Counted from the first letter of the stretch, positions 52,111 to 60,756 are shown. The stretch: DNA of 64,000 nucleotides from an uncultured Prevotella sp. (GCA_934196725.1 CAKPWR010000004.1:1-64000); one strand, 5' to 3'. The notes: generated from the letters alone by a model not told the origin. A program made the numbers and translations.

Positions 52111-53697
52111 TTACTCACCCTCATTCACTTCTTTCCAATCTATCAGTCCCTTCCCCTTTTCATCGAGTTCCACTGCCAGGGCGATGATCTTGCGTTTATC
52201 GGCTTTGAAGGGCTCGGTGTATCTCTTTTCCTTTATCTGGCTCTCGGCAGCAGAAATGCCGCCATTATTAGATAGCTTCAGCTCCAGGACGTAGATGAAG
52301 GAAGGAACTTCCACAATCATATCAATCCTGCCAGTGGCCAGCATCCTTTCTACTTCCACCCTAAAGCCCAAGGCTCTGAATATCGTGCTCATTATCAGCC
52401 GGTAACGCTCCTCCATATCCATGCTTGCCATCTTCTTGTTGCTGTATGGAACATCGGCTATAAGAGCCTTTAATGCCTTCTTGGCTTCAGCTGTGTTGCC
52501 GTCCTGCATCATTTTTCTGAGGAAGCTCTGCGCAGAAACCACTTCCGAATTTGACTTCATGGTCAAGGCAGGAACCACTACCCGGTATAATGCCTTGCGA
52601 ACTTCAAAGTTAGGGAAGCCCAGGATGTAAACGCCCTCGTCGTAACCCTTGATGGTGAGATATCCCGACTGGTAGAGGAAGAGTTCGGCTCCGCCATTCA
52701 CCACGTCCGATGTCTCCAGGGTATCGCCCTCGATGAAACAATGGTCAAAGTATTCCATCTTCATCTCCATGTCATCCACAAATTTTGGCAATAGGGAAGT
52801 GGCGCCAGATGAAGCCCAGTAATTTCTCAATTTGCTATCCGACAGGGCATTGATAAGACTGAACGGATTGAAAATGTCCACCATATTATCGCTGCAGAAA
52901 TGATATCCGTCGTAATAGGCCGTGAGCTGCTTCAGCGTCTCCTCCGGAGTCCATCCGTTTTCTTCTCCCATAGCCTCAATCTCAGGCATGAAGTTTTCGG
53001 CAACTTCCTGCTTTGAAATACCGCAGATGGTAGCGTAGGGTGCATCAAAGCTGATGTTGCTCAGGTTGTTGAGCACGGAGAAGAGGGAGATTTGAGTGAA
53101 CTTGGTGATGCCCGTGATGAAGACGAAGCGCTCGTGCTCGTCCTCTTTTTTCAAGACGGCAAACACGGACTTGTAGATGGCTGTGCAGGCATCATGCTCT
53201 GGAGTCTTCCAGGAATGCTGCAAAGGTGAATCATATTCATCGATTAGAATAACTACCTGTTTGCCTGTCTTGTGAAATGCCGTTTCGATGATGTTCTGGA
53301 AACGGACAGCAAGGGAAACCTCCGGGCGCACCGCTACTTCATACTTCTGTTCGAGTTTATAGAAGGCGTCGTCGAGATAGGAGTTGAGTTCTTCGGGCGT
53401 TGCACCTCCGCAACTCATGTCGAGTCGAATTACGGGATAGCAGGTCCATTCTTTCTCCAACTCCATCACCTTCAATCCTTCGAAGAGCTCCTTTTCCCCC
53501 TCGAAGTAAGCCTGGAGTGTATCCACGAGAATGGATTTACCGAAGCGGCGTGGGCGGCTTAGGTAATGATAAGTCTTGTTGCTATGAGCAAGTCTCCATA
53601 CCATATCAGTCTTGTCAACATATAGGTATCCTTCTCTTCTTATTTTAGCAAAGGACTGGATACCTACCGGCAATCTTCTATCGTTCATTTCTGTCAT
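52111..53697 (-). CDS. AAA-ATPase-like protein with PD-(D/E)XK nuclease-like domain
   Basis: A 528-residue protein of the AAA-ATPase_like/PDDEXK_9 type. The N-terminal LPVGIQSF..YLYVDKT..YLSRPRRFGKS carries the P-loop (RRFGKS), Walker B is VVILIDEYDSPL, and the C-terminal RIDMIVEVPSFIYVLELKL is the D..ExK nuclease-like motif. The family is highly multiplied in Prevotella and related genera and has no settled function. Start ATG 53697 is chosen by comparison with the paralogue at 63232. Its promoter block equals that of the Fic gene. Confidence 0.87.
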   Translation of the reverse strand: MTEMNDRRLPVGIQSFAKIRREGYLYVDKTDMVWRLAHSNKTYHYLSRPRRFGKSILVDTLQAYFEGEKELFEGLKVMELEKEWTCYPVIRLDMSCGGATPEELNSYLDDAFYKLEQKYEVAVRPEVSLAVRFQNIIETAFHKTGKQVVILIDEYDSPLQHSWKTPEHDACTAIYKSVFAVLKKEDEHERFVFITGITKFTQISLFSVLNNLSNISFDAPYATICGISKQEVAENFMPEIEAMGEENGWTPEETLKQLTAYYDGYHFCSDNMVDIFNPFSLINALSDSKLRNYWASSGATSLLPKFVDDMEMKMEYFDHCFIEGDTLETSDVVNGGAELFLYQSGYLTIKGYDEGVYILGFPNFEVRKALYRVVVPALTMKSNSEVVSAQSFLRKMMQDGNTAEAKKALKALIADVPYSNKKMASMDMEERYRLIMSTIFRALGFRVEVERMLATGRIDMIVEVPSFIYVLELKLSNNGGISAAESQIKEKRYTEPFKADKRKIIALAVELDEKGKGLIDWKEVNEGE

Positions 53698-53756
53698 AAT
53701 CAAATCTCCTATGTTTTCAGGATAGCTTTTTGCGAGCCATCCACCTTTCTACAAAT

Positions 53757-53784
53757 TCTTTCTGCAAAGATACGACGAATATTT
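53757..53784 (-). promoter_or_regulatory. Promoter of the AAA gene, same block as the Fic promoter
   Basis: The 28-bp segment including CTGCAAAGATACGACGAATA is identical to 42271-42298. On the minus strand it contains the TATCTTTG -7 box. Confidence 0.65.
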
Positions 53785-53833
53785 TGATTTTGCAAGAAAA
53801 ATAGGGGGATTTTCAATTTTATCGTAGTTTTAC

Positions 53834-53864
53834 TTGTGAGTACCAATCTTTCTTAGTATCTTTG
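53834..53864 (+). promoter_or_regulatory. Promoter of the patatin-barrel gene
   Basis: TTG (53834-53836), a 20-bp spacer and TATCTTTG (53857-53864). The spacer sequence CCAATCTTTCTTAG is shared with the TA cassette promoters at 47.1 and 51.2 kb. Confidence 0.75.
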
Positions 53865-53897
53865 CCGTGTCTGTTATTCACTTAAACATAAAGCAAT

Positions 53898-56189
53898 ATG
53901 ATGGTACATAAAAGAATGACATTATGTTTATTGTTCCTGCTCGGCTTCTTGTGGCATACGCCTATGCAAGCCCAGCATGCTTTGCAATCTCCGCAAGCTT
54001 TGCAACCTATGCATTCTTCACCTTCCCTGCATCCCCGTAAGAAGGTGGGACTCGTTTTGGGTGGAGGTGGCGCCAAGGGTGCTGCCGAAGTGGGTGTGCT
54101 CAAGGTGCTGGAAGAGGCTGGTATCCCTATTGATTATATTGCCGGAACCAGTATCGGTGCCATCGTGGGTGGACTCTATGCCATTGGCTATGATGCTGCT
54201 GATATCGACAGTCTTTACCGCAACCAGGATTGGCTTTTCCTGCTGAGCGACCAGGTGAAAAGGGAATCAGAGACATTCCTTTCTAAAGAAGAAAGGGAGA
54301 AATATATCGTTCATATTCCTCTTTCCAAAGAGAGGAAGGTTTCGTTGCCAACAGGTTACGTGAAGGGACAGAACATCTTTAACCTTTTCTCTAAACTCAC
54401 GGTGGGTTATCATCAGGTAGATGATTTCTCCAACCTGCCTATCCCTTACCGTTGCGTGGCAGTAGATTTGGTGGACGGAAAGGAAGTGGTGTTTTCGTCG
54501 GGTTCTTTGCCTATGGCGATGCGTGCCAGCATGTCGATACCGGGCGTGTTTGCTCCGGTAGAATGGAAAGGGAAGATGCTGGTGGATGGCGGTGCCTTGA
54601 ACAATCTGCCTGTTGACGTCGCGAGGGAAATGGGAGCGGATGTGATTATCTGCGTGGATTTGAGTACCGGGTGGAAGAAGAAGGAGGAACTGAAATCGCC
54701 TTCAGCTGTTGTAGAACAGCTCATTGGTATGATGGGGCAGACCAAATACCGGAAGAATATGGCGGAAGCCGATCTTTATATCAATCCTTCTCTGAAGGGG
54801 TTCTCGGCAGCCAGTTTCCAACCGGAAGCCATCGATACGATGATACAGAGAGGCGAACTGGCTGCCCGACAGAAGTGGGGCGAACTCCTGGATTTGAAAA
54901 AGACTATCTATGCCGATGTTCCTGATTCCATCATGCAGAATGATACATGGCAAGATTGGAAACACGGCAGGCTACAGAAACCATCGCATACAGAAGTCTA
55001 CCACATAGGAAGCATCCGCATCGAGGGCATCGGTGGTGAGGAAGAAGAGTGGATTAGAAAGAAAATCGCTTTGCGGGATGATTCGGAAGTCAGTCCGGAG
55101 GAGATAGATGGTACACTCGCCATGCTCCGGGGACTGAACATCTTTTCGCGCGTGGAATACAGACTATCGAATGATGAACCCTATGAACTGGTATTCATGC
55201 TGGAACCCAACGAGTCCAGAAGAATCAGTGTGGGTGCACGTTTTGACACGCAGGATCTGGCGACTGTCATTGCTCAGATTTCCAACAACCAGCAGTTTTC
55301 TACCCGTCATCATTATGCCTTGACGGGACGCATATCCCGTAATCCTTTTTTGGAGATGAAATATGCATACGGCAATCTTTTTGGAGCGAAAATAGGCTTT
55401 TCCTACCGGTTGGCTCATTATGATTTCGACCTTTATGGTGGTAAGCATAAGCTGGATGCGTTAGAGTTCCTTTCGCATTCCCTGGCAGGATTCTATACCC
55501 GTGATATCGGCAATTTCCGATTGAATTCGGGTGTGCAGTTCGATTATTACCATTATCATTCAGATATGTTCATGCGCGGCGGAAACATCCAGTCACGTTC
55601 ATCTGATCATTTTCTGAACTATTTTGCTTCTGTAACGATGGATACTTACGACCGTCGTTATTTCCCGACCCGTGGAAGTCGCATCCAGGTGCAGGGCATC
55701 CTGCATACGGATGACGGCTTGCAGTATGCCGATGGTAATCCTTTCGGTGAGGCTTCTTTCCGTGCCGAAAGTGCTTTGCGGTTGAATTCCCGGTTGTATC
55801 TGCTTCCTAAGTTGAAGAGCCGTTTTGTGTTTGGCAGTTCGATTCCTGCCATTTATCAGAATTATGCTGGAGGAGTAGCAGATGGTTACTATCTGCCTTG
55901 GCAGATGGCATGGGAAAGCGTACAGCATGTTCATTTGCTGGAACGTAACGTGGTGACTGGTCAGCTCGGCTTCCGCTATCGGGTGAAAGGCAAGTTCTAT
56001 CTTACCGCTCTGGGAGAGTATGGCAAGGAAGCCCACAAATTTTCCCATATTCTCATCGGTGATGATTTGTGGGGAGGAGCCTTGCGGGCATCCTATGATT
56101 TCGTCCTGGGTCCGGTAAGCATTCAGGTCAATTATTCCAACCTGGGTAAGAATGTAGGATTCTACATCAATGCAGGATTCGTGTTCTGA
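53898..56189 (+). CDS. Patatin-like phospholipase with POTRA and outer-membrane barrel
   Basis: A 763-residue exported protein. It has a signal peptide (1-26, ending MQAQ) and a short Gln-rich repeat (24-41). The patatin domain (48-330) has the oxyanion loop GGGGAKG, nucleophile GTSIG (Ser85) and catalytic Asp in VDGGALNNLPV. A POTRA-like segment follows (about 370-435, IRIEGIGGEEEEWIRKKIALR), then a C-terminal Omp85/BamA-like barrel ending in Phe. This is the PlpD-type (type Vd) or patatin-Omp85 layout: a lipase linked to its own barrel. It is a single gene. Confidence 0.9.
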   Translation: MMVHKRMTLCLLFLLGFLWHTPMQAQHALQSPQALQPMHSSPSLHPRKKVGLVLGGGGAKGAAEVGVLKVLEEAGIPIDYIAGTSIGAIVGGLYAIGYDAADIDSLYRNQDWLFLLSDQVKRESETFLSKEEREKYIVHIPLSKERKVSLPTGYVKGQNIFNLFSKLTVGYHQVDDFSNLPIPYRCVAVDLVDGKEVVFSSGSLPMAMRASMSIPGVFAPVEWKGKMLVDGGALNNLPVDVAREMGADVIICVDLSTGWKKKEELKSPSAVVEQLIGMMGQTKYRKNMAEADLYINPSLKGFSAASFQPEAIDTMIQRGELAARQKWGELLDLKKTIYADVPDSIMQNDTWQDWKHGRLQKPSHTEVYHIGSIRIEGIGGEEEEWIRKKIALRDDSEVSPEEIDGTLAMLRGLNIFSRVEYRLSNDEPYELVFMLEPNESRRISVGARFDTQDLATVIAQISNNQQFSTRHHYALTGRISRNPFLEMKYAYGNLFGAKIGFSYRLAHYDFDLYGGKHKLDALEFLSHSLAGFYTRDIGNFRLNSGVQFDYYHYHSDMFMRGGNIQSRSSDHFLNYFASVTMDTYDRRYFPTRGSRIQVQGILHTDDGLQYADGNPFGEASFRAESALRLNSRLYLLPKLKSRFVFGSSIPAIYQNYAGGVADGYYLPWQMAWESVQHVHLLERNVVTGQLGFRYRVKGKFYLTALGEYGKEAHKFSHILIGDDLWGGALRASYDFVLGPVSIQVNYSNLGKNVGFYINAGFVF
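53961..54014 (+). repeat. 9-nt tandem repeat in the patatin gene
   Basis: Six nonamers of the CCTATGCAA/GCTTTGCAA type encode PMQ, AQH, ALQ, SPQ, ALQ and PMH, just after the signal peptide. They are related to repeats in the HTH and DUF3987 genes. Confidence 0.75.
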
Positions 56190-56340
56190 TATCTACTGAG
56201 AGAAGAATAATTCTTTTAGTCTTGTTCATCTTTGTTGAATTTTGTTGCCAAAATTACAAAATGTTTTTTGAATAGCCATATTTTTTAGGGGAAAAACTTA
56301 AAAAAATAAGCTGGAGTCTCGCTTTTTTTGTTTTTTATCG

Positions 56341-56348
56341 TATCTTTG
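56341..56348 (+). promoter_or_regulatory. -7 box directly before the MATE start codon
   Basis: TATCTTTG ends only 6 bp before ATG 56355, so the transcript would have almost no leader. No clear -33 box is seen at the usual distance. Confidence 0.5.
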
Positions 56349-56354
56349 CAACCG

Positions 56355-57710
56355 ATGAATAGAACAGACTTGACACAAGGTAGCATTTGGGGGAATATCA
56401 CGACCTTTTTGTTACCTTATATTTTGGCTTATTTCCTACAGATTCTCTATGGTTTGGCCGATCTTTTCGTGATAGGTAGATATTGTGATGTAGATAGTAC
56501 TACGGCAGTATCTAATGGTGCGCAGGTAATGTATTTTGTTACTTGTGTAGTCATCGGTCTGGCTATGGGTACTACTGTGAATACGGCTCATGCCATCGGT
56601 GCTAAGGATCAGCGCCGGGCTTCCCGGGTTATTGGTAATACTGCTACCATGTTCTTTACCTTGAGTATATTGCTGGCGGTGGTGTTGCTTTGTTGCCGTG
56701 ATGGTATTGTCCGCCTGATGGATACGCCACCAGAGGCTGTGGAAGGTACCCGTGATTATCTCATGGTATGCTTTATCGGCATTCCTTTCATCATGGCTTA
56801 TAATGTGATAGCCTCTATCTTCCGTGGTTTGGGCGATTCGAAGAGTCCGATGTATTTCGTGGCTGTGGCCTGTGTGGTTAACATCCTTCTCGACTTTTTC
56901 TTTATCGGATATCTGGGGTGGGGAGCCCGAGGTGCTGCATTGGGCACTACCTTATCGCAGATGTTTAGTGTGATGGTAGCCCTCATTGCCATCAGGCGTC
57001 ACCGGGAAGTATTTGATGTTCACAGACATGATTTCCGTCCAAACCGTCAGACGGTAAAAAGTATTCTGAAGATAGGTTTCCCGATAGCTATGCAGGATGG
57101 TTTCATACAGTTGGGCTTTCTTGCCATTGCCGTGATTGCCAATGGACGAGGCGTGTATGATGCCGGTGCTGTGGGCATCGTAGAGAAGTTTATCGGTCTG
57201 GTTTTTATTCTTCCTTCTGCTATGTTGTCTACCGTTTCAGCCATCTGTTCCCAAAACTATGGTGCAGGCAATGTAGACCGTGTGCTTAAAACTTTGCGCT
57301 GTTCTCTTGTCATCATCTTTGGTTATGGCATGTTGATGATTGCCATTTGGGAGATTTTCCCGGAGGTTGCAGTGGGTATCTTTACCGATGATCCTGTTGT
57401 CGTTGAAAAAGGAGCCGTTTATCTGCAGGGATATATTTATGATTGTCTTTTTGCCGGCATTCACTTCTGCTTCTCAGGCTTGTTTACAGCCTGTGGCTAT
57501 TCCATTATCTCTTTTGTTTATAATTTCCTGTCAGTCATCCTGGTAAGAATTCCGTTGGCTTATCTTGCCTCAATGATGTATCCTGATACGCTCTATCCTA
57601 TGGGTATCACTACGTGGCTCGGCTCGCTGTTCTCTGTTATCATCTGTGTGGTTGTATACCGCTGGATGGTCAAGCATCATAAGTTCAGTCATTCCATTGT
57701 TGCTTCCTGA
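56355..57710 (+). CDS. MATE-family efflux transporter
   Basis: A 451-residue inner-membrane protein with about twelve hydrophobic segments in two similar halves (TTFLLPYILAYFLQILYGLADLFVIG and the second half from LKIGFPIAMQDGF). It exports cationic or drug-like compounds using Na+ or H+. Start ATG 56355 (MNRTDLTQGS) is chosen because the earlier ATG (56328) lies upstream of the -7 box. It converges with the AraC-type regulator gene, the two ending 11 bp apart. Confidence 0.9.
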   Translation: MNRTDLTQGSIWGNITTFLLPYILAYFLQILYGLADLFVIGRYCDVDSTTAVSNGAQVMYFVTCVVIGLAMGTTVNTAHAIGAKDQRRASRVIGNTATMFFTLSILLAVVLLCCRDGIVRLMDTPPEAVEGTRDYLMVCFIGIPFIMAYNVIASIFRGLGDSKSPMYFVAVACVVNILLDFFFIGYLGWGARGAALGTTLSQMFSVMVALIAIRRHREVFDVHRHDFRPNRQTVKSILKIGFPIAMQDGFIQLGFLAIAVIANGRGVYDAGAVGIVEKFIGLVFILPSAMLSTVSAICSQNYGAGNVDRVLKTLRCSLVIIFGYGMLMIAIWEIFPEVAVGIFTDDPVVVEKGAVYLQGYIYDCLFAGIHFCFSGLFTACGYSIISFVYNFLSVILVRIPLAYLASMMYPDTLYPMGITTWLGSLFSVIICVVVYRWMVKHHKFSHSIVAS

Positions 57711-57721
57711 TACAGGCAGGA

Positions 57722-58627
57722 TTATTCTTTTAACAGCTGTCTCCTGAAAGCACTAGGAGACATTCCCGTCTTTTGTCTGAAGAGACGGGCGAAATGGTTG
57801 GGATAGCTGAAGCCCAGTTCTTCAGCTATTTCATTGATCGTTAATTCCTGACTTGCCAGCAATGATTTGGCACGGTCGATGAGTTTGGTCTGCAGGAAGG
57901 CTTGGGGGGTGATACCCATTTCGCGTCGTACGATGTCTCCAAAGTAGCTTGGGGTGAGATGAAACTGTTCTGCGCACCATGCCACGGTGGGAGGTCCCTG
58001 GGTACGTAGCTTTTTAGAGCCTTCTGATAAGTATTCATCTACCATTTTATCTAATCGTTTACCTAAATCAGAAGAATGCAGATCTTTCGTATCAAATTGC
58101 CGGTCGTAGAAACGGCGGCAGCAGGTGAGCAACTGTCCGATACCCAGTCGCAACATGTGACTGGTCAGTTCATCATCAGGAGCTTGCAGTTCTGTATAGA
58201 TATTGTTGAAGCAATTGATGATGACCCGCCGTTCGCTATCAAAAAGTTCCAAAGCCTCAGCCACTTTGTATTCGAAGAAATTGAACATATAAAAGTCACG
58301 TCCCAATCCTGTGCCATTGAGCTGTTCAGGCCGGAAAGCGAGCATCCAGCCATGCGGTTTTACCCGACTGTCCAGATTCATAGATACCACATCTCCAGGT
58401 TTCATGGTGAACATGGTTCCACCGCGGTATCTCATGCAGGTATCATGCAGAACCAATTCTCCGAAATCCACTTCCATCAGTACTACACAATACATGCAGA
58501 AGTCGGTAGGCTCGAATAGAGAGAGGTCGGCATCCTGCAACCTTGCCACGCTCACTTGTGGGTGATAGGTGGGTTGATGGAAATAATGATTGAACTGTTC
58601 TATGTTTTCTACTCTAATATGTTCCAT
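57722..58627 (-). CDS. AraC-family transcriptional regulator
   Basis: A 301-residue regulator. The N-terminal cupin-like sensing domain (about 15-150) has GGTMFTMKPGDVVSM. The C-terminal double HTH domain (about 195-300) contains TPSYFGDIVRREMGITPQAFLQ and INEIAEELGFSYPNHFARLFRQKTG. Start ATG 58627 (MEHIRVENIEQF) is chosen over an AT-rich upstream extension. It is divergent from the tyrosine-phenol-lyase-like gene and shares a control region with GGTAGAT repeats, so it probably regulates that gene and itself. Confidence 0.9.
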   Translation of the reverse strand: MEHIRVENIEQFNHYFHQPTYHPQVSVARLQDADLSLFEPTDFCMYCVVLMEVDFGELVLHDTCMRYRGGTMFTMKPGDVVSMNLDSRVKPHGWMLAFRPEQLNGTGLGRDFYMFNFFEYKVAEALELFDSERRVIINCFNNIYTELQAPDDELTSHMLRLGIGQLLTCCRRFYDRQFDTKDLHSSDLGKRLDKMVDEYLSEGSKKLRTQGPPTVAWCAEQFHLTPSYFGDIVRREMGITPQAFLQTKLIDRAKSLLASQELTINEIAEELGFSYPNHFARLFRQKTGMSPSAFRRQLLKE

Positions 58628-58848
58628 AACTAAAATGTAATTTTGGTACAAATATACGATAATTATTGGTATTTCCAATAAAAATGGTAGATAAAAATGG
58701 TAGATTTAAGATTAATCATTAAAAAAGGTAGATAAAACCGAAAAATATATCCTTTTAGTTGTACTCCTTTTCTATATTTTTGCATTTGAGTTGTGAAGAA
58801 TAGGATTCAAAAGCAACAAATAACAATCAATACTTAAAAATATAACAA
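58628..58848. promoter_or_regulatory. Divergent control region with GGTAGAT repeats
   Basis: GGTAGAT occurs at 58686-58692, 58699-58705 and 58727-58733, each in an A-rich frame (AAAATGGTAGAT twice at 13-bp spacing). These are candidate AraC-type sites. TATTTTTG (58775-58782) is a plausible -7 box for the lyase gene. A CAAATATA motif (58650-58657) may serve the regulator. Confidence 0.6.
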
Positions 58849-60297
58849 ATGGCAGTAAAATTTTATAAGAGTGAAAACCAGGTGCCACTCGAAATGCACA
58901 AGGTGAGAATGATTCAGAAGCTTTCGCTTCTGCCAGTAGAAGACCGATTGAAGAAAATTCAGGAGGCAGGCAACAATACGTTCCTGCTCCAGAATAAGGA
59001 TATATATATGGATATGTTGACCGATTCGGGTGTTAACGGCATGTCCGATTTGCAGTTTGGTGCCATGATGCAGGCCGATGATGCTTATGCTGGCTCCGAA
59101 ACCTTCAACAGAGTAAAGGCGGCTGTGAAAGAAGTTTTTGGTACAGAAAACGTCTTGCCGGCACATCAGGGAAGAGCATGCGAGAATATCCTTGCCGAGG
59201 CTTTTGTCAAGCCGGGTATGGTGGCACTAATGAATTTCCACTTTACCACTACGAAAGCGCATATCACCCGTCTTGGCGGTACTGTGGAAGAACTCCTGGA
59301 CCCAAAAGGTCTGTTGCCTCAGAGTAATGATCCTTTCAAGGGCGATTTCAATCTCCAGAACCTGCGCCAGCGCATTCAGGAAATTGGAGCAGACAGAGTG
59401 GCTTTCGTTCGTGTAGAGTCAGGAACCAATCTGATTGGCGGTCAGCCTGTATCTCTTGAGAATATGCTTGCGGTTACGGATATCTGCCATGAAATGGGAG
59501 TTAAGTCTGTACTCGATGCCTCTTTATTGCAGGATAATGTATATTTCATGAAGATGCGTGAGGCTCGATGCAAGTATATGGAACCTAGAGAAATCTACCA
59601 TCTCCTGGCAGACCACTTTGATATTATCTATTTCTCTGCCCGTAAGCTGAGTTTCTCCAAGGGTGGTATCATTACTTCCAAGGATCCTAAATATACCCAG
59701 CAGATGATGGAATATATTCCTCTGTATGAGGGATTCCTTACTTATGGTGGTATTGATGTCCGTACGATGGAGGCGATGGCACAGGGTCTTTACGAATCGC
59801 TTGATATGGAATATATCAACCAGGGACCAGAGTTTATCAATTACCTTGCCAAGGAATTGGATGATTATGGTGTACCGGTAATTCTGCCTCCTGGTGGTCT
59901 TGGCTGTCATCTCAATGCAGGTGCCTTTGTGCCGGATGTTCCTCATAATCAGTATCCTGCAGGTGCCGTAGCAGCAGCTCTTTATATTGCCGGTGGCATA
60001 CGTGGCATGGAGCGTGGTACTCTCTCTGAACAGCGAAATCCTGATGGCTCTGAGCCTTTTGCTGAGTTGGAGTTGATGCGCTTGGCAGTTCCTCGCCGTG
60101 TATTCACCTTGTCACAGTTGAAGTATGTTGCCGACCGTGTGAAGTGGCTTTGGGATAATCGCCAGTTTATTGGTGGTTTGCAATGGGTAGAGGAGCCTTC
60201 CGTTCTTCGTTTCTTCTTTGGTCGCCTGAAAGAAATCGGCTATTGGCAGGAAGAACTTGCCGAGAAGTTCAGAAAAGATTTTGGTGAGAGTTTGTAA
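58849..60297 (+). CDS. Tyrosine phenol-lyase/tryptophanase family enzyme
   Basis: A 482-residue PLP enzyme of the beta-eliminating lyase family. The N-terminus RLKKIQEAGNNTFLLQNKDI and the AYAGSETF, HQGRACENI and FTTTK segments resemble Citrobacter tyrosine phenol-lyase more than tryptophanase. M387-E388-R389 matches the Met-Glu-Arg that gives phenol-lyase its tyrosine selectivity. The PLP lysine is K266 (SARKLS). The Arg that normally follows D223 by three residues is Leu226 (DASLLQ), and the KKD segment is changed, so substrate or activity may differ. The product class (pyruvate, ammonia and an aromatic) is inferred. It is divergent from an AraC regulator. Confidence 0.82.
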   Translation: MAVKFYKSENQVPLEMHKVRMIQKLSLLPVEDRLKKIQEAGNNTFLLQNKDIYMDMLTDSGVNGMSDLQFGAMMQADDAYAGSETFNRVKAAVKEVFGTENVLPAHQGRACENILAEAFVKPGMVALMNFHFTTTKAHITRLGGTVEELLDPKGLLPQSNDPFKGDFNLQNLRQRIQEIGADRVAFVRVESGTNLIGGQPVSLENMLAVTDICHEMGVKSVLDASLLQDNVYFMKMREARCKYMEPREIYHLLADHFDIIYFSARKLSFSKGGIITSKDPKYTQQMMEYIPLYEGFLTYGGIDVRTMEAMAQGLYESLDMEYINQGPEFINYLAKELDDYGVPVILPPGGLGCHLNAGAFVPDVPHNQYPAGAVAAALYIAGGIRGMERGTLSEQRNPDGSEPFAELELMRLAVPRRVFTLSQLKYVADRVKWLWDNRQFIGGLQWVEEPSVLRFFFGRLKEIGYWQEELAEKFRKDFGESL

Positions 60298-60500
60298 CTC
60301 AATTTTCGCATGTAAGTTCCACACGCCCTGTAACTCAATTTTCGTATGTAAGCTCCACACGCCCTGAAAGGGCAGAAGCTCCTAGCCCAGGGCAACGCCC
60401 TGGGTTTTCATGGCGCAAACTCGTCGCCCTGTAAGGGCAAAAGCTTTAAAACCATATGATTAATAAAGCTTTTGCCCCTACAGGGCGAGTACGACAACCT
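60294..60500. repeat. Dispersed palindromic repeat at the lyase gene end
   Basis: A 36-bp tandem duplication (60294-60329 and 60330-60365) starts inside the stop codon of the lyase gene. GGGCAGAAGCTCCTAGCCCA and GGGCAACGCCCTGGGT follow. A long hairpin then has arms 60419-60447 and 60465-60490 (CCCTGTAAGGGCAAAAGCTTT with its complement). The same blocks occur next to trxB at 500-623. Confidence 0.75.
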
Positions 60501-60502
60501 GC

Positions 60503-60660
60503 ATGATTGAGATACGAGCGGATTTCATCGGCACTGGCTCCACCACGACTCATATCGAGTCTGATGACTGGATATTGCTTCCAATCATCTTCCATATCCA
60601 TGATTTTGAGACCTTCGAAGAGTTCCTTTCTGCCACGGAAATAGGCTTCCAGAGTATGCC
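60503..60660 (-). pseudogene. Fragment of an AAA-ATPase-like/PD-(D/E)XK gene
   Basis: On the minus strand an open fragment of about 52 codons encodes TLEAYFRGRKELFEGLKIMD and then PVIRLDMSRGGASADEIRSY. It aligns with residues about 60-115 of the AAA paralogues at 52111 and 63232. Both ends are cut, one by the palindromic repeat and the other by unrelated sequence, so it is a relic. Confidence 0.82.
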
Positions 60661-60756
60661 AAAAAGACTATTGTCTTAACTCCTTAGCGACCGTAGGGAG
60701 CGATAACTCCTTTAACTTCATTAACTTCTGAACTTGCGAAACTTGAATAGGGAAAA

